This document shows positions 8,423 through 17,430 of a stretch of 64,000 bases of DNA, in pieces; position 1 is the first letter of the stretch, and every line of letters starts with the position of its first letter. Location: the NCBI GenBank assembly GCA_965220855.1, contig CBDCQY010000001.1, positions 992,001 to 1,056,000 of the forward strand, given 5' to 3'. The notes under the pieces were generated by a model. The model did not search any database, was not told the origin of the DNA, and worked only from the letters and a program-made list of their open reading frames with translations. The DNA is from Bin95 sp965220855 (lineage in GTDB: Bacteria; Pseudomonadota; Alphaproteobacteria; Bin95). The translations under genes and the position numbers were made by a program.

Positions 8423-9256
8423 TCAGAAACCGTAGCGGACGCCGACCTCGAAGAAGTGGGTGCGCTGGTCGGTGTCGGCGGCCACCGCGCCGACGGCGTT
8501 CTTGCCGTCGAACTCGAGATCGCCCGTCTCCTGCAGCCGGTAGCCGAGATTGAGGACGGCGCGCTCGTTGAGCCGGTAGCCGACGCCGAGCCCGATCTGC
8601 CATGCCATGGCCGTGTCCGTCGCCGAGACGTCGGGCAGACCGGGCAGTTGCGGCGGGATCGGCGCGCCTCCGGCGCGGAGTGCGGCGGCGACGTGATTGG
8701 CCGCGCCATTGGCGTCGAACTTGACATCCCCCTGGTCGATGCGCACGAAACCGAGGCCGCCCCCGACATAGGGGATCCAGGTCGATCCCATATCGATGTC
8801 GTACCAGAGGCTAATCATGCCGCCCAACTGCTTCGCCGAACCCGACACCGGAACATCGGCCGCGCCCGGAACCCGGCCCGCTCCGAGCAGCGACGCATCG
8901 TAGGTGACATTGCTGTAGGAGAGCTTGCTGACCTTCGCCGTGGCGTAGAACAGCTCCGCCTCGACGCGCACGCCATTGCCCATGTCGTAGCCGGCCATGC
9001 CGCTGAACTTGAAGCCGGTGTCATATTCGGTCCTGGCGTCGGCCGTGTAGCCGAGCGCCGTCTGGCCCAGGTTCATCGTTCCCGACGTGGTCGATTCGGT
9101 GTCGTCGTTGAACATGAGCGGCATCCCGCCGCCCACATACCAGCCCGCCTCGCCAGCCGCCACCGGCGAAGGCGCCATAAGCGGCGCCGCCGCCGCCAGA
9201 CAAACGGCCAGCGCGGGAAGGATGGGCCGGAACCGGTGGAAATACTTGTCGCACAT
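8423..9256 (-). CDS. Outer-membrane beta-barrel protein
   Basis: A 277-residue exported protein. It has a signal peptide with a basic start and a hydrophobic core, probably cut near SPVAAG (about residue 35). The rest alternates polar and hydrophobic residues as in beta strands, with Gly/Tyr-rich turns such as WIPYVGGGLGFVRID and YRLNERAVLNLGYRL. It ends in VGVRYGF with a C-terminal Phe, the usual barrel-assembly signal. It resembles small OmpA-like or Omp25-type porin-like proteins of alphaproteobacteria. The ATG is preceded by a purine-rich GAGGGGG. Function (adhesion, stability, permeability) is unknown. Confidence 0.85.
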   Translation of the reverse strand: MCDKYFHRFRPILPALAVCLAAAAPLMAPSPVAAGEAGWYVGGGMPLMFNDDTESTTSGTMNLGQTALGYTADARTEYDTGFKFSGMAGYDMGNGVRVEAELFYATAKVSKLSYSNVTYDASLLGAGRVPGAADVPVSGSAKQLGGMISLWYDIDMGSTWIPYVGGGLGFVRIDQGDVKFDANGAANHVAAALRAGGAPIPPQLPGLPDVSATDTAMAWQIGLGVGYRLNERAVLNLGYRLQETGDLEFDGKNAVGAVAADTDQRTHFFEVGVRYGF

Positions 9257-9423
9257 GACTACCCCCTCGTAAAAGTCTCGGCGGCGCAGGCATTCCGACC
9301 TGCGCTCTGCGACATGACGGATGCTTCTGTTCCGAAAGTCAAACCAAATCGTTCTTGCCCGAGGTCGTGCGGAGACGCGCATCGGCAAAAGAAGCGGTCG
9401 GTCGGACCCGTTCTCGACAGGCT

Positions 9424-10335
9424 TCACACCGAGCCGCGCAGGCGCGGGTCGAGCATGTCGCGGATGCCGTCGCCAAGCAGGTTGAAGGCCAGCACGGTGA
9501 TGGTGATCGCCACGCCGGGGAACAGCACCAGCCACCAGGGCGGCACGATGCCGGCGTTCAGCGCGTCGGCCAGCATGTTGCCCCAGGTCGGCGCGGGCGG
9601 CGGAATGCCGACGCCCAGAAAGCCGAGCGAAGCCTCGATGATGATCGCCACGCCCAGATGCGTCGTCGCCAGGATCAGATAGGGCGCCACGCATTGCGGC
9701 AGCACATGGCGCAGCATGATGCGCATGTTGGAGGCGCCGACGCTGCGCGCCGCCTCCACGAAGGACATCTCCTTGACCGAAAGCACCACCGCGCGGATCA
9801 CCCGCCCGCCGAAGGGAATGCGCGTGATGGCGATCGCGATGATGACCGTCACCGTGCCGGAGCCGAGCGCCATGGCGATCGCCATGGCGAGTATCAGGTC
9901 CGGGAAGGCTTGCAGGAACTCGATGATGCGCTGGCTGATAATGTCGAAGCGCCCGCCCAGAAAGCCGCTCGCCAGGCCCCAGAAACAGCCGAGCGTGGTG
10001 CCGAGCAGCACCGCCGCCATGGCGACGGTGAGCGAGGCGCGGCTGCCATGGATGACGCGGCTCAGCGTGTCGCGGCCGATCTGGTCGGAGCCGAACAGGT
10101 TGGTCGCGTCCGGCGGCTTCTGCATCCGCCGGAAATCCGACTGGAGCGGGTCGTAGGGCGCGATCGCCGGAGCCAGCACCGCCATGCCGACGATGGCGAG
10201 CGCGATGCAGCCCCAGAAGGCGGAGAGCGGCGAGCGGCGCGCAAAGCCCCGCAGCCCGCCCCAGATGCGCAGCGGGAGCGCGCGCGGCGGCTGCCCGGCC
10301 TCGCCCGCAATCGCGGTTTCGGGAGACTCGCTCAT
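9424..10335 (-). CDS. Peptide/nickel-type ABC transporter permease (DppC-like)
   Basis: Inner-membrane permease of an oligopeptide/dipeptide-family ABC importer. The 303 residues include the family N-terminal block (PLQSDFRRMQKPP, then LFGSDQIGRDTLSR), about six membrane helices and the EAA-type loop ARSVGASNMRIMLRHVLP. The start overlaps the stop of the DppB-like gene by four bases. No binding protein (DppA) or ATPase (DppD/F) is encoded nearby, so this is only the membrane half of a transporter. Substrate unknown. Confidence 0.92.
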   Translation of the reverse strand: MSESPETAIAGEAGQPPRALPLRIWGGLRGFARRSPLSAFWGCIALAIVGMAVLAPAIAPYDPLQSDFRRMQKPPDATNLFGSDQIGRDTLSRVIHGSRASLTVAMAAVLLGTTLGCFWGLASGFLGGRFDIISQRIIEFLQAFPDLILAMAIAMALGSGTVTVIIAIAITRIPFGGRVIRAVVLSVKEMSFVEAARSVGASNMRIMLRHVLPQCVAPYLILATTHLGVAIIIEASLGFLGVGIPPPAPTWGNMLADALNAGIVPPWWLVLFPGVAITITVLAFNLLGDGIRDMLDPRLRGSV

Positions 10336-11294
10336 TGGTATCTGATCCTCGGATCCAGCCAGGCGATGATGATATCCACGATGATGTTCAGCATCACGAA
10401 CACCACCGCATAGAGGAAGACGAGGTTCTGCATCACGAAGATGTCGCGCTCGTTGACCGCGTTATACATGGCGTAGCCGAGGCCGGGCGTGCCGAAGGCG
10501 CGCTCGACCGGGATCGACCCCGCCAGCACGAAGCCGAGCAGGATGCCGGAAAGCGTGATGACCGGCAGCAGCGCGTTGGGCAGCGCATGAAGGCTCACCA
10601 CCAGGCGCCCGTTCAGCCCCTTGGCGCGCGCGGTGCGCACATAGTCCTCGCGGATCACCTCCAGCAGGCTGGAGCGCGCCATGCGCGCGATATAGGCCGC
10701 CTGGCCGAGCGCCAGCACCACCGCCGGGCCGATGACCATCTGGAAGACGGTCCAGGGGTCCTCGAACAGCGAGGCGCCGGCGGCGGTCTGCGGCGCGCGG
10801 TAGCCGAAGCCGAACAGCAGGCCCAGCACGATCAGCATGCCGAGCCAGAAGCCCGGCACCGCCAGGCAGGTGATCGAGACCACGCGCACCGCATTGTCGG
10901 CGAAGGTGTTGGGGCGCAGCGCGCTCACGATGGCCACCGGAATGCCGAGAATCCATGAAAGGACGACCGAGAGGATGGCGATCTGGGCCGTCAGCGGCCC
11001 GCGCCGCAACACCATCTCGCCGACGCTCTCGGCGCGGAAGAAGGAGCGGCCGAGCTCGCCGCGCGCAATGTCCGCCAGCCAGCTGAGATACTGGACCGGC
11101 AAGGGCGCGGTCAGCCCCAGCTCGTCCATGTAGCTCTGGCGCTGCTCCTCGGTCAGCTTGGTCATGCCTTCGGGACCGAAGATGGCGGTCAGCGGATCGC
11201 CCGGCATGACGCGCATGATGAGGAACACGATGACGGACACGCCCAGCACCGTGATGCCCCCGAAGGCCAGCCGCCGCACGATATAGCTGTACAT
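10332..11294 (-). CDS. Peptide/nickel-type ABC transporter permease (DppB-like)
   Basis: Partner permease of the DppC-like protein. It has 320 residues and opens with MYSYIVRRLAFGGITVLGVS, typical of DppB. A periplasmic region containing MPGDPL follows the first helix, and the EAA-type loop is ARAKGLNGRLVVSLHALPN. It precedes and overlaps the DppC-like gene (ATGA), so the two are coupled. About 107 bases separate it from the upstream beta-barrel gene. The matching ATPases and binding protein are not in the window. Confidence 0.92.
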   Translation of the reverse strand: MYSYIVRRLAFGGITVLGVSVIVFLIMRVMPGDPLTAIFGPEGMTKLTEEQRQSYMDELGLTAPLPVQYLSWLADIARGELGRSFFRAESVGEMVLRRGPLTAQIAILSVVLSWILGIPVAIVSALRPNTFADNAVRVVSITCLAVPGFWLGMLIVLGLLFGFGYRAPQTAAGASLFEDPWTVFQMVIGPAVVLALGQAAYIARMARSSLLEVIREDYVRTARAKGLNGRLVVSLHALPNALLPVITLSGILLGFVLAGSIPVERAFGTPGLGYAMYNAVNERDIFVMQNLVFLYAVVFVMLNIIVDIIIAWLDPRIRYQ

Positions 11295-11401
11295 CCGCTC
11301 CTGTCCGCCGGCGCCGGGCCGCGAGGCGCGCCGCCCTGCCCTGCCGCCGGACAGCGTGCAGGCAGCGCCCGCGCGCTGTCAAGGCGCTGACGGGAGAGGG
11401 T

Positions 11402-12133
11402 TCAGAGATGGTAGCGCAGCGTCAGGCCGAACTTGCGGATGTTGTCGAAATTGTCGTCGGTGTGCCGGCTGAAGGAGAGGAAGGCGCCGGTCGAGAACCC
11501 CTCGCCCACATGCCAGTGGCCGCCGAGCCGCAGCATGGTCTCGGAGTCCGAAATCTTGCGACCGGTGCGGGGAACTTCGGCCGAGGTGTGAATGCGCGAG
11601 ATCTGGCCCTCCAGCTCCACATTCTCGTCGATCCAGTGGCGCACGCCGAGCGCGACGCCATATCCCTTGCCCTCGATGGACGAATCCTGCGTGCCCACGC
11701 TGGTGACCGGCGGCCCGCCCGGAGAGGGCGTCACGACAACAAGCGGGATCGAATGATCGACCTCGAAGTCAGGGATCGCGAGCGCCTCGGCGTAGAGGTC
11801 GGTCCGCGCGCCCGCATCGAAGCGATAGCCCGCGCCGAGCATGGTCACGGTCTGCGTGCTGTCCAGGTTGAGCGCGGTTCCCAGCACGACGTTGCTGAAA
11901 TCCTTGCTTTCCCTCGACCAGGCGGCCTTGAGGTAGATCGAGTCATGCGCCTCCCAGGAGACCGCGATCCCGAACAGCCGCCCGTCGGCGCCCCTTTCCA
12001 CCGGATTGTCGGCGGTGTTCCGGGTCCTCGACACGTCCGCCGTCAGCTCCAGATAGCTGTAGCTGAACTCGCCTGCCCCGGCCCAGGCCGGCAGGCCCGC
12101 CAGTATCGCGGCGGCAATCGATATGCGTTTCAC
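11402..12133 (-). CDS. Outer-membrane beta-barrel protein
   Basis: A 243-residue exported protein starting at a GTG with a GAGGGGG ribosome-binding site. The signal peptide MKRISIAAAILAGLPAWAGA is probably cut after AGA. The mature part opens with EFSYSYLELTADVS and is made of amphipathic strands. It ends RKFGLTLRYHL, an alternating strand ending in a hydrophobic residue. It resembles small porin-like barrels of proteobacteria. It lies upstream of the peptide permease pair, with a different barrel gene on the other side. Cargo or function unknown. Confidence 0.8.
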   Translation of the reverse strand: MKRISIAAAILAGLPAWAGAGEFSYSYLELTADVSRTRNTADNPVERGADGRLFGIAVSWEAHDSIYLKAAWSRESKDFSNVVLGTALNLDSTQTVTMLGAGYRFDAGARTDLYAEALAIPDFEVDHSIPLVVVTPSPGGPPVTSVGTQDSSIEGKGYGVALGVRHWIDENVELEGQISRIHTSAEVPRTGRKISDSETMLRLGGHWHVGEGFSTGAFLSFSRHTDDNFDNIRKFGLTLRYHL

Positions 12134-12313
12134 TATTGGGTGTCCCCCTCGTTTTCAGGTGCGGCGTCCCGCGCCCCCTGTCCGAGGTGGCCGGATCGCC
12201 GCGTTACGCCCCGACCCGGCGCGGCTGGCGATCCCGTAGCGCTGTCGGCTGCAACGCCAATCTGCAACGCAACCTCTTTATCCGGCAAGGGCTTCCGCCT
12301 GCGCCTTCATGTC

Positions 12314-12817
12314 TCACAGGAGGCGGTCGGAAGCAGCGAAGGCGGCGCGGCAATGGGCTTCGCTCGAGGCGTCGAAACAGGCGAACAGGATGCGGGCGAA
12401 ACCGGCGCCATGGCGGCGGGTCTGGGCGGCCGCAATGCGCGCCGCCCTCTCCGGCGGAAAGCCGTAGGCCCCGGTGGAGATCGCCGGGAAGGCGATCGAG
12501 GCGAGGCCGTGAGCGCGCGCCAGTGCGAAGGCGTTGCGGTAGCAGGAAACCAGCAGCGCATCCTCGTCGCCCGCACCGCGCCAGATCGGCCCGACCGTGT
12601 GGATGACATGGCGGGCCGGCAGGCGGTGGCCGCCGGTGATGCGCGCCTCGCCGGTCGGGCAGCCGCCGAGCCGCCGGCATTCGGCCAGCAGGCCCGGCCC
12701 GGCGGCGCGATGGATGGCGCCATCGACCCCGCCGCCGCCCAGCAGCGTCTCGTTGGCGGCGTTGACGATGGCGTCCACCTCCAGCGTGGCGATGTCGCAT
12801 CGCAGGATCTCGATCAT
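12314..12817 (-). CDS. Macro-domain protein (ADP-ribose/O-acetyl-ADP-ribose hydrolase-like)
   Basis: A single macro domain of 167 residues that is likely to bind or deacylate ADP-ribose derivatives. It shows the ADP-ribose loop VNAANETLLGGGGVDGAIH (about residues 18-36) and the second loop AISTGAYGFP, both characteristic of YmdB/MacroD-type enzymes. The ATG overlaps the stop of the AmpG-like permease by four bases, so it is probably translated with it. Whether it deacetylates O-acetyl-ADP-ribose or removes ADP-ribose from proteins cannot be told. Confidence 0.93.
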   Translation of the reverse strand: MIEILRCDIATLEVDAIVNAANETLLGGGGVDGAIHRAAGPGLLAECRRLGGCPTGEARITGGHRLPARHVIHTVGPIWRGAGDEDALLVSCYRNAFALARAHGLASIAFPAISTGAYGFPPERAARIAAAQTRRHGAGFARILFACFDASSEAHCRAAFAASDRLL

Positions 12818-14166
12818 GGCGGGTCGCTGCCTCCCTCGGCCTGCCGCCGCGCGCCGTCGCGCCGCCAGAGCGGCCAGAGCAGCAGCAGCCCCGGCAGGCA
12901 GGCGAGCGCGGTGAGCAGGAAAAAGACGTTCCAGTCGCCGTCCAGCCGATCGACGATCCAGCCCGAGGGCGCCGAGAGCATGGTGCGGGCGACGGCCATC
13001 AGCGAGGTCAGCAGCGCAAACTGCGTCGCCGTATAGGAGATGTTGCAGAGGCTCATCAGATAGGCGAGGAAAGCGGTGGTGCCGATCCCGCCGGTGAAGC
13101 CCTCGACCCCCACCGCGCCGACCAGCCAGACGAAATCGCGGCCGGCTTCGTTCAGGGCGATGAAGACCAGGTTGGAGAGCGCCTGCGCAATCCCGGCCGC
13201 CAGCAGGCTGCGCATCGGGCCGAAGGCGTGGACCATCATGCCGCCGAAGAAGACGCCGATCAGCGAGGTGGCGAGCCCGACCGCCTTCACCGCGACCCCG
13301 ATCTCGGACTTGCTGAAGCCGAGCTCGACATAGAACGGGTTGGACATGGTGGAGAGCGCGGCGTCGCCGAGCTTGTAGAACAGGATGAAGGCCAGCACGG
13401 CCAGCCAGCCGGGCCGGGAGAAGAACTCGGCCAGCGGCCCGACGAAGGCGCGCGCGAACCAGGCCGCGCCCGCGCCCGCCCAATGCGCAAGCCGCCGCTC
13501 GCGCCGGGCGGTCTCCGGGTCGGGAGGCGGGTCCGGCTCGGGGGCGGCGAGCGTCACCGCGACGCCGACCAGCAGCAGCGCCGCCATGACGACATGCGAG
13601 GCGGCCCAGCCCACGACTTCCGCCAGCACAAGCCCGCCCGAGACCGAGACCGCCATGCCGATGCGGAAGCCATAGACGAACACCGCCGCGCCGGCGCCAT
13701 ATTGGCCCTCTTCGAGAATCTCGATCCGATAGGCGTCCAGCACGATGTCCTGGCTGGCGGAGGTGAAGGCCACCAGGCAGGCGAGCAGCGCCACGTTCCA
13801 CAGATCGACCGCCGGGTCCGAGAAGCCGAGGCCGACGATCGCCGCGATGCAGGCGCCGTGCGTGGCCAGCATCCAGGCGCGACGCCGGCCGAAGCGCCGC
13901 GTCAGGAAGGGCAGCGGCAGCTGGTCGATCAGCGGCGCCCAGAGAAATTTCAGGCTGTAGGCCACGCCGGTGAGCGCGAACAGGCCGATGCTGGTGCGGT
14001 CCACCCCGGTCTCCGCGAGGCGCACGCTCAGCACGCTGAAGGAGAGCATCAGCGGCAGGCCGCTGGAGAAGCCAAGCGCCAGCATCATGGCGATGCGCCA
14101 GTGCCAATAGACCTTGGCCGCCTGGATGAAGCGGTCCCGGCGGGAGGCCTCGGGCGGCGCGCTCAC
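12814..14166 (-). CDS. Major facilitator permease, AmpG-like
   Basis: Inner-membrane transporter of 450 residues with about 12-14 hydrophobic segments. It matches the AmpG/acetyl-CoA transporter branch: an early GFSSGLPLMLSFSVLS, then LKFLWAPLID and RRAWML in the first half, and SQDIVLDAYRIE in the next. AmpG carries anhydro-muropeptides into the cytoplasm for cell-wall recycling. The downstream macro-domain gene overlaps its stop. The upstream neighbour is the adenylate cyclase, whose gene ends about 15 bases before this one starts. The substrate is inferred from family resemblance only. Confidence 0.85.
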   Translation of the reverse strand: MSAPPEASRRDRFIQAAKVYWHWRIAMMLALGFSSGLPLMLSFSVLSVRLAETGVDRTSIGLFALTGVAYSLKFLWAPLIDQLPLPFLTRRFGRRRAWMLATHGACIAAIVGLGFSDPAVDLWNVALLACLVAFTSASQDIVLDAYRIEILEEGQYGAGAAVFVYGFRIGMAVSVSGGLVLAEVVGWAASHVVMAALLLVGVAVTLAAPEPDPPPDPETARRERRLAHWAGAGAAWFARAFVGPLAEFFSRPGWLAVLAFILFYKLGDAALSTMSNPFYVELGFSKSEIGVAVKAVGLATSLIGVFFGGMMVHAFGPMRSLLAAGIAQALSNLVFIALNEAGRDFVWLVGAVGVEGFTGGIGTTAFLAYLMSLCNISYTATQFALLTSLMAVARTMLSAPSGWIVDRLDGDWNVFFLLTALACLPGLLLLWPLWRRDGARRQAEGGSDPP

Positions 14167-14181
14167 GGTCCGGCCTCCGGC

Positions 14182-15846
14182 TCAGACCGCGGCCGGAATG
14201 TCGGCGCCATCGGCCACCCGATAGACGCGCAGCGGCCGCTCGCGCCCGCGAATCTCGACCAGATGCGATTCGAAGCCGGCGAGATCGGCCCCCGCCAGCC
14301 GGACCACCCGCTGCGAGACCAGCGCCTGGCAGGCATGCGTCTTGGTCATCGGCTCCAGCCGGCTGGCGACATTGACCGCATCGCCGATGGCGGTCACCGA
14401 GACGGCGCGCCCATAGCCCATCTCGCCGACGATCACCGGTCCGGCGTGGATGCCGACGCCGATGCGCAGCGGCGCCGGCAATTCCGCCGCCAGCGCCTCG
14501 TTGAGCTCGCGGAGCGCCGCCGCCATGGCGCGCGCCGCGCGGAGCGCGCTCCGGCAGCCCTCGCGCGGGTCGGTCTCGACCCCGAACAGCGCCATCACCC
14601 CGTCACCGATGAACTTGTCCACCAGGCCGCCCTCGGCCTCGATCGCCCGGCCCATGGCGACGAAATAGCGGTTGAGCAGGAAGACGACGTCATAGGGCAG
14701 CTTGTTCTCCGAGATCTGCGTGAAGGCGCGCAGGTCGGCGAACAGGATGGCGATCTCGCGCTCGGCGCCCTGATGGGCGGCGCTGCGGGCGCGCGCTTCG
14801 CCCGGCCCGGCGGTCGCGGGCAGGAGCGGCGTCACCGCGAGGTCGGCGGTCGGCGCGATCTGGCAGGCGAGCCGCACGCGCTCCGGCGCGCCGATGCGCG
14901 CGAGCAGCGCGCGCTCGCCCTCGCCCGGCGGCGGCAGGCTCTCGAAGCCTCGCGAGACATGCACGCGGCAGGTGGAGCAGCGCCCCCGGCCGCCGCAGAC
15001 CGAGGCGTGGGGCACGCCGGCGCTGCGGCTCGCCTCCAGCAGCGTGGCGCCGGGTTCGACGCGCGCCTCGCGGCCGTCCGGATAGCGGATGCGCACCGGC
15101 CGGCGCCGCCGCGCCCGGAGCGCGCGCAGCAGACGCCAGCCGACCAGCGCCGCCACCGCCATGCCGGCCCCGGCGGAGACGCGCGCCTCCATGCCCTCCA
15201 CCCAGAGGACCGCCTCGCGTCCGGGAAAGCCGATCTCCGTCAGCATGGCGCGCGCCCAGCCGGCGTCGGCCGCCGCCAGCGCCAGCACATCGCGCCCGCC
15301 GACCGCGAAACCCGCCAGCGCCAGCGCCGGCAGCAGCAGCGCCGCCGCGAAGCACCAGGGCAGCGCCCGCCGGTACCAGGGTTGCAGCCGCAGCCAGAAA
15401 TGCATGCCGATGCAACCGTGCGACCAGGCGACGGCCAGCAGCGCGATCTGCTCCCAGGGATCGCTCCAGGTGGCCCAGAGCACGAAGGGATAGCTCGGGT
15501 CGAGGCCGAAGCGGGTCGCGAGCCCGACCGTGCTGGCGGCGTGCAGGCAGAGCAGGAACGGGATGGCGAGGCCCAGCAGCTGCTGCGCGGCCTCCCAGAG
15601 CGGCATCCGCAGCCCGTGCTTGCGAAAGAGCCGCGCCACCGAGAGCGCGCCATGCGCGGCGAAGCCGAAGCCCAGCAGGGCCAGGCCCGGAGGGCTGCGC
15701 CAGATGGCGGCGAAGACGCGCCGCCCGGCCTCCATCGCCTCCACCGAGGCGAGGCCGAGCGTGTGGTTCAGCAGGTGGCCGGCGACATAGACGAACAGGA
15801 CGACGCCGCTCCACAGGCGCAGCTGCTGCGCGACCCGCCCGGCCAA
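14182..15846 (-). CDS. Membrane class III adenylate cyclase with SdhC-like haem domain and 2Fe-2S ferredoxin domain
   Basis: Makes cAMP in response to a signal sensed through a membrane redox module. Three parts are visible in 554 residues. Residues 1-240 form about six membrane helices with His24, His28, His65, His77, His102, His143 and His149, resembling the haem-b domain of succinate dehydrogenase. Residues 250-345 are a plant-type ferredoxin with Cys284, Cys290, Cys293 and Cys328. Residues 360-554 are the cyclase, with metal-binding Asp371 and Asp415, adenine-selecting Lys411 and Asp489, and Asn492/Arg496. The CyaC proteins of rhizobia have related layouts. The start is uncertain: a TTG seven bases beyond the upstream kinase stop is used because no ATG or GTG fits. 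Confidence 0.88.
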   Translation of the reverse strand: MAGRVAQQLRLWSGVVLFVYVAGHLLNHTLGLASVEAMEAGRRVFAAIWRSPPGLALLGFGFAAHGALSVARLFRKHGLRMPLWEAAQQLLGLAIPFLLCLHAASTVGLATRFGLDPSYPFVLWATWSDPWEQIALLAVAWSHGCIGMHFWLRLQPWYRRALPWCFAAALLLPALALAGFAVGGRDVLALAAADAGWARAMLTEIGFPGREAVLWVEGMEARVSAGAGMAVAALVGWRLLRALRARRRRPVRIRYPDGREARVEPGATLLEASRSAGVPHASVCGGRGRCSTCRVHVSRGFESLPPPGEGERALLARIGAPERVRLACQIAPTADLAVTPLLPATAGPGEARARSAAHQGAEREIAILFADLRAFTQISENKLPYDVVFLLNRYFVAMGRAIEAEGGLVDKFIGDGVMALFGVETDPREGCRSALRAARAMAAALRELNEALAAELPAPLRIGVGIHAGPVIVGEMGYGRAVSVTAIGDAVNVASRLEPMTKTHACQALVSQRVVRLAGADLAGFESHLVEIRGRERPLRVYRVADGADIPAAV

Positions 15847-15850
15847 CGGT

Positions 15851-16876
15851 TCAGTTTCCGGCGGCCGTCGGCCAGGGCGCGCGCCGGTCGCGGGCGGCGT
15901 CCGGCAGATCGGCGAGCGGGGCGGCCGGGCGCGCGCCCATCTGCTCGATGATGCGCCCGGCGGCGAGGCCGCCGAGCCGGGCGCATTCCGCGAGCGGGCG
16001 CGCGCGGGCCAGGCCGGAGAGGAAGCCCGCCGCATAGAGGTCGCCGGCCCCGGTGGTGTCGGTGAGCCGGGCGACCGGCGCGGCCGGGGCCTCGAGGCGC
16101 TCCGCGCCCGCGACCGCGAGCGAGCCTTGCGCGCCACGGGTCAGCGCCGCGATCTCGACCTCGCCGGCGAGCATGTCAGCGGCCGCCGCCAGGCTGCCGG
16201 CCCCGGTGAGCGCCAGCGCTTCCTCCTCATTGGCGAACAGGATATCGACCCGCGCCGAGATCAGCTCGCGGAAGGTGTCGCGATGGCGGAGCGCGCAGAA
16301 CGGGTCGGAGAGGCTGAGCGCCACCTTGCGCCCGGCGGCGCGGGCGGCGTCGGCGAGCTTGACCATGGCCGCCTGGGCCGCCGGCGCGTCCCAGAGATAG
16401 CCTTCGAGATAGAGGATGGCGGCGTCGGCGGCCGTCTGCCCGTCGATGTCGTCCGGCTCGATCTCGGCCGCCGCGCCCAGCATGGTCAGCATGCTGCGCT
16501 CGGCGTCGGGGGTCACGAACACGAAGCAGTGGCCGGTGGGCGCGCCCCGGCCCGCCGGCGGCGTATCGAAGGCCACACCCGCAGCGCGGATGTCGTGGCG
16601 GAAAACGCGGCCGGCCCGGTCGTCGCGCACCCGCCCGACGAAGCCCGCGCGCGCGCCGAGCGCGGCGAGACCGACGGCGGTGTTGGCGGCCGACCCGCCG
16701 GAAAGCTCGACCTCAGGCTCCACCTGCTCGCCGAGCCAGGCGGCGAAGCCCTCGTCGATCAGCGTGGTCGCCCCCTTCGCAACGCCCCGCTCGGCCAGCC
16801 AGGCGTCATCCACCCGCGCCAGCATATCGACCAGGGCGTTGCCGACGGCGAGCACGTCGAGCGAGGCGTCAGGCAT
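15851..16876 (-). CDS. PfkB-family sugar/nucleoside kinase (adenosine kinase-like)
   Basis: ATP-dependent kinase of 341 residues. Family motifs are ELSGGSAANTAVGL (58-70) near the N-terminus and the anion-hole/catalytic DTTGAGD (273-279, base Asp279) near the C-terminus. The opening LDVLAVGNALVDMLA is typical of the alphaproteobacterial proteins usually labelled adenosine kinase, but ribokinase-like substrates cannot be excluded. It is followed four bases later by the adenylate cyclase, suggesting one transcript. The start MPDASLDV was chosen over a longer frame because it begins right at the conserved strand. Confidence 0.88.
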   Translation of the reverse strand: MPDASLDVLAVGNALVDMLARVDDAWLAERGVAKGATTLIDEGFAAWLGEQVEPEVELSGGSAANTAVGLAALGARAGFVGRVRDDRAGRVFRHDIRAAGVAFDTPPAGRGAPTGHCFVFVTPDAERSMLTMLGAAAEIEPDDIDGQTAADAAILYLEGYLWDAPAAQAAMVKLADAARAAGRKVALSLSDPFCALRHRDTFRELISARVDILFANEEEALALTGAGSLAAAADMLAGEVEIAALTRGAQGSLAVAGAERLEAPAAPVARLTDTTGAGDLYAAGFLSGLARARPLAECARLGGLAAGRIIEQMGARPAAPLADLPDAARDRRAPWPTAAGN

Positions 16877-17430
16877 GAAAACTCCGGCGGCGGAGGGCGG
16901 ATGGCGGAGCGGCAAGTATAGAGGCCGGCCCGCGCGCATGGGAATCGTTCCGGCGGTGAGCGGATTCGGAGAGATACGAGACGCGACCGCCATCGAGGGA
17001 CGAGGACATAACCTCGCGGAAGACTGAACGTTCCTTTAGACTGGCATTTATGTCATATCGGGTGCTCCCTCCACCCGCCGCGCCTTTGCCCGCGCTCCCG
17101 GAGCGGCGGGCCGCAAGGCGGGGCGGGTGCGGTCGGGTCGGGTTTTTTGCCGTTGCGGCGGCTCGCATATCGCCTTTGCGCGCCGCCGCCCCACATTGCG
17201 CAACATGGGGGAACGTGAGGATCGAGCCGGGCGATAGAACAGCTGATGTATTTGCAACAAAATATGGTATAGTCAATTTGAAACGGGGGAAGAATTCGAG
17301 GCATAGATGTGGACATTATATAGCAGGACCATGTATTCGTTTGACCTTTTTTGGGGGATGTTGCGAATATGGAGAAGTCATCGGGGGTCTGAGTCGCGAT
17401 TCGACCCCTTGTCGCGGAGGTGAAGGGACG
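16877..17430. other. Non-coding spacer with AT-richer segment
   Basis: About 550 bases without a convincing gene. The first part is GC-rich and contains a strong hairpin (17088-17111). From about 17228 to 17400 the base composition becomes clearly more AT-rich than anywhere else nearby, with TATTTGCAACAAAATATGG and TATAGTCAATTTG, and it leads straight into a broken IS5-family transposase. A short GGGTC...GACCC inverted repeat occurs at about 17386-17407. This looks like foreign DNA left by past insertions. I see no gene, tRNA or ncRNA I could support. Confidence 0.5.
17088..17111. repeat. GC-rich inverted repeat in the spacer
   Basis: GCCCGCGCTCC is followed almost immediately by GGAGCGGCGGGC, giving a nearly perfect stem with one bulge and a minimal loop. 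There is no T-run directly after it, so a terminator role is only possible. A TTTTTT run appears about 40 bases later. Confidence 0.35.

Noticed and set aside
13228..15951. A 907-residue open frame on the + strand opposite the AmpG-like and adenylate cyclase genes
   Set aside because: It lies antisense to two genes with clear domains. High GC removes stop codons, and the translation is Arg/His/Gln-rich with no family motifs.
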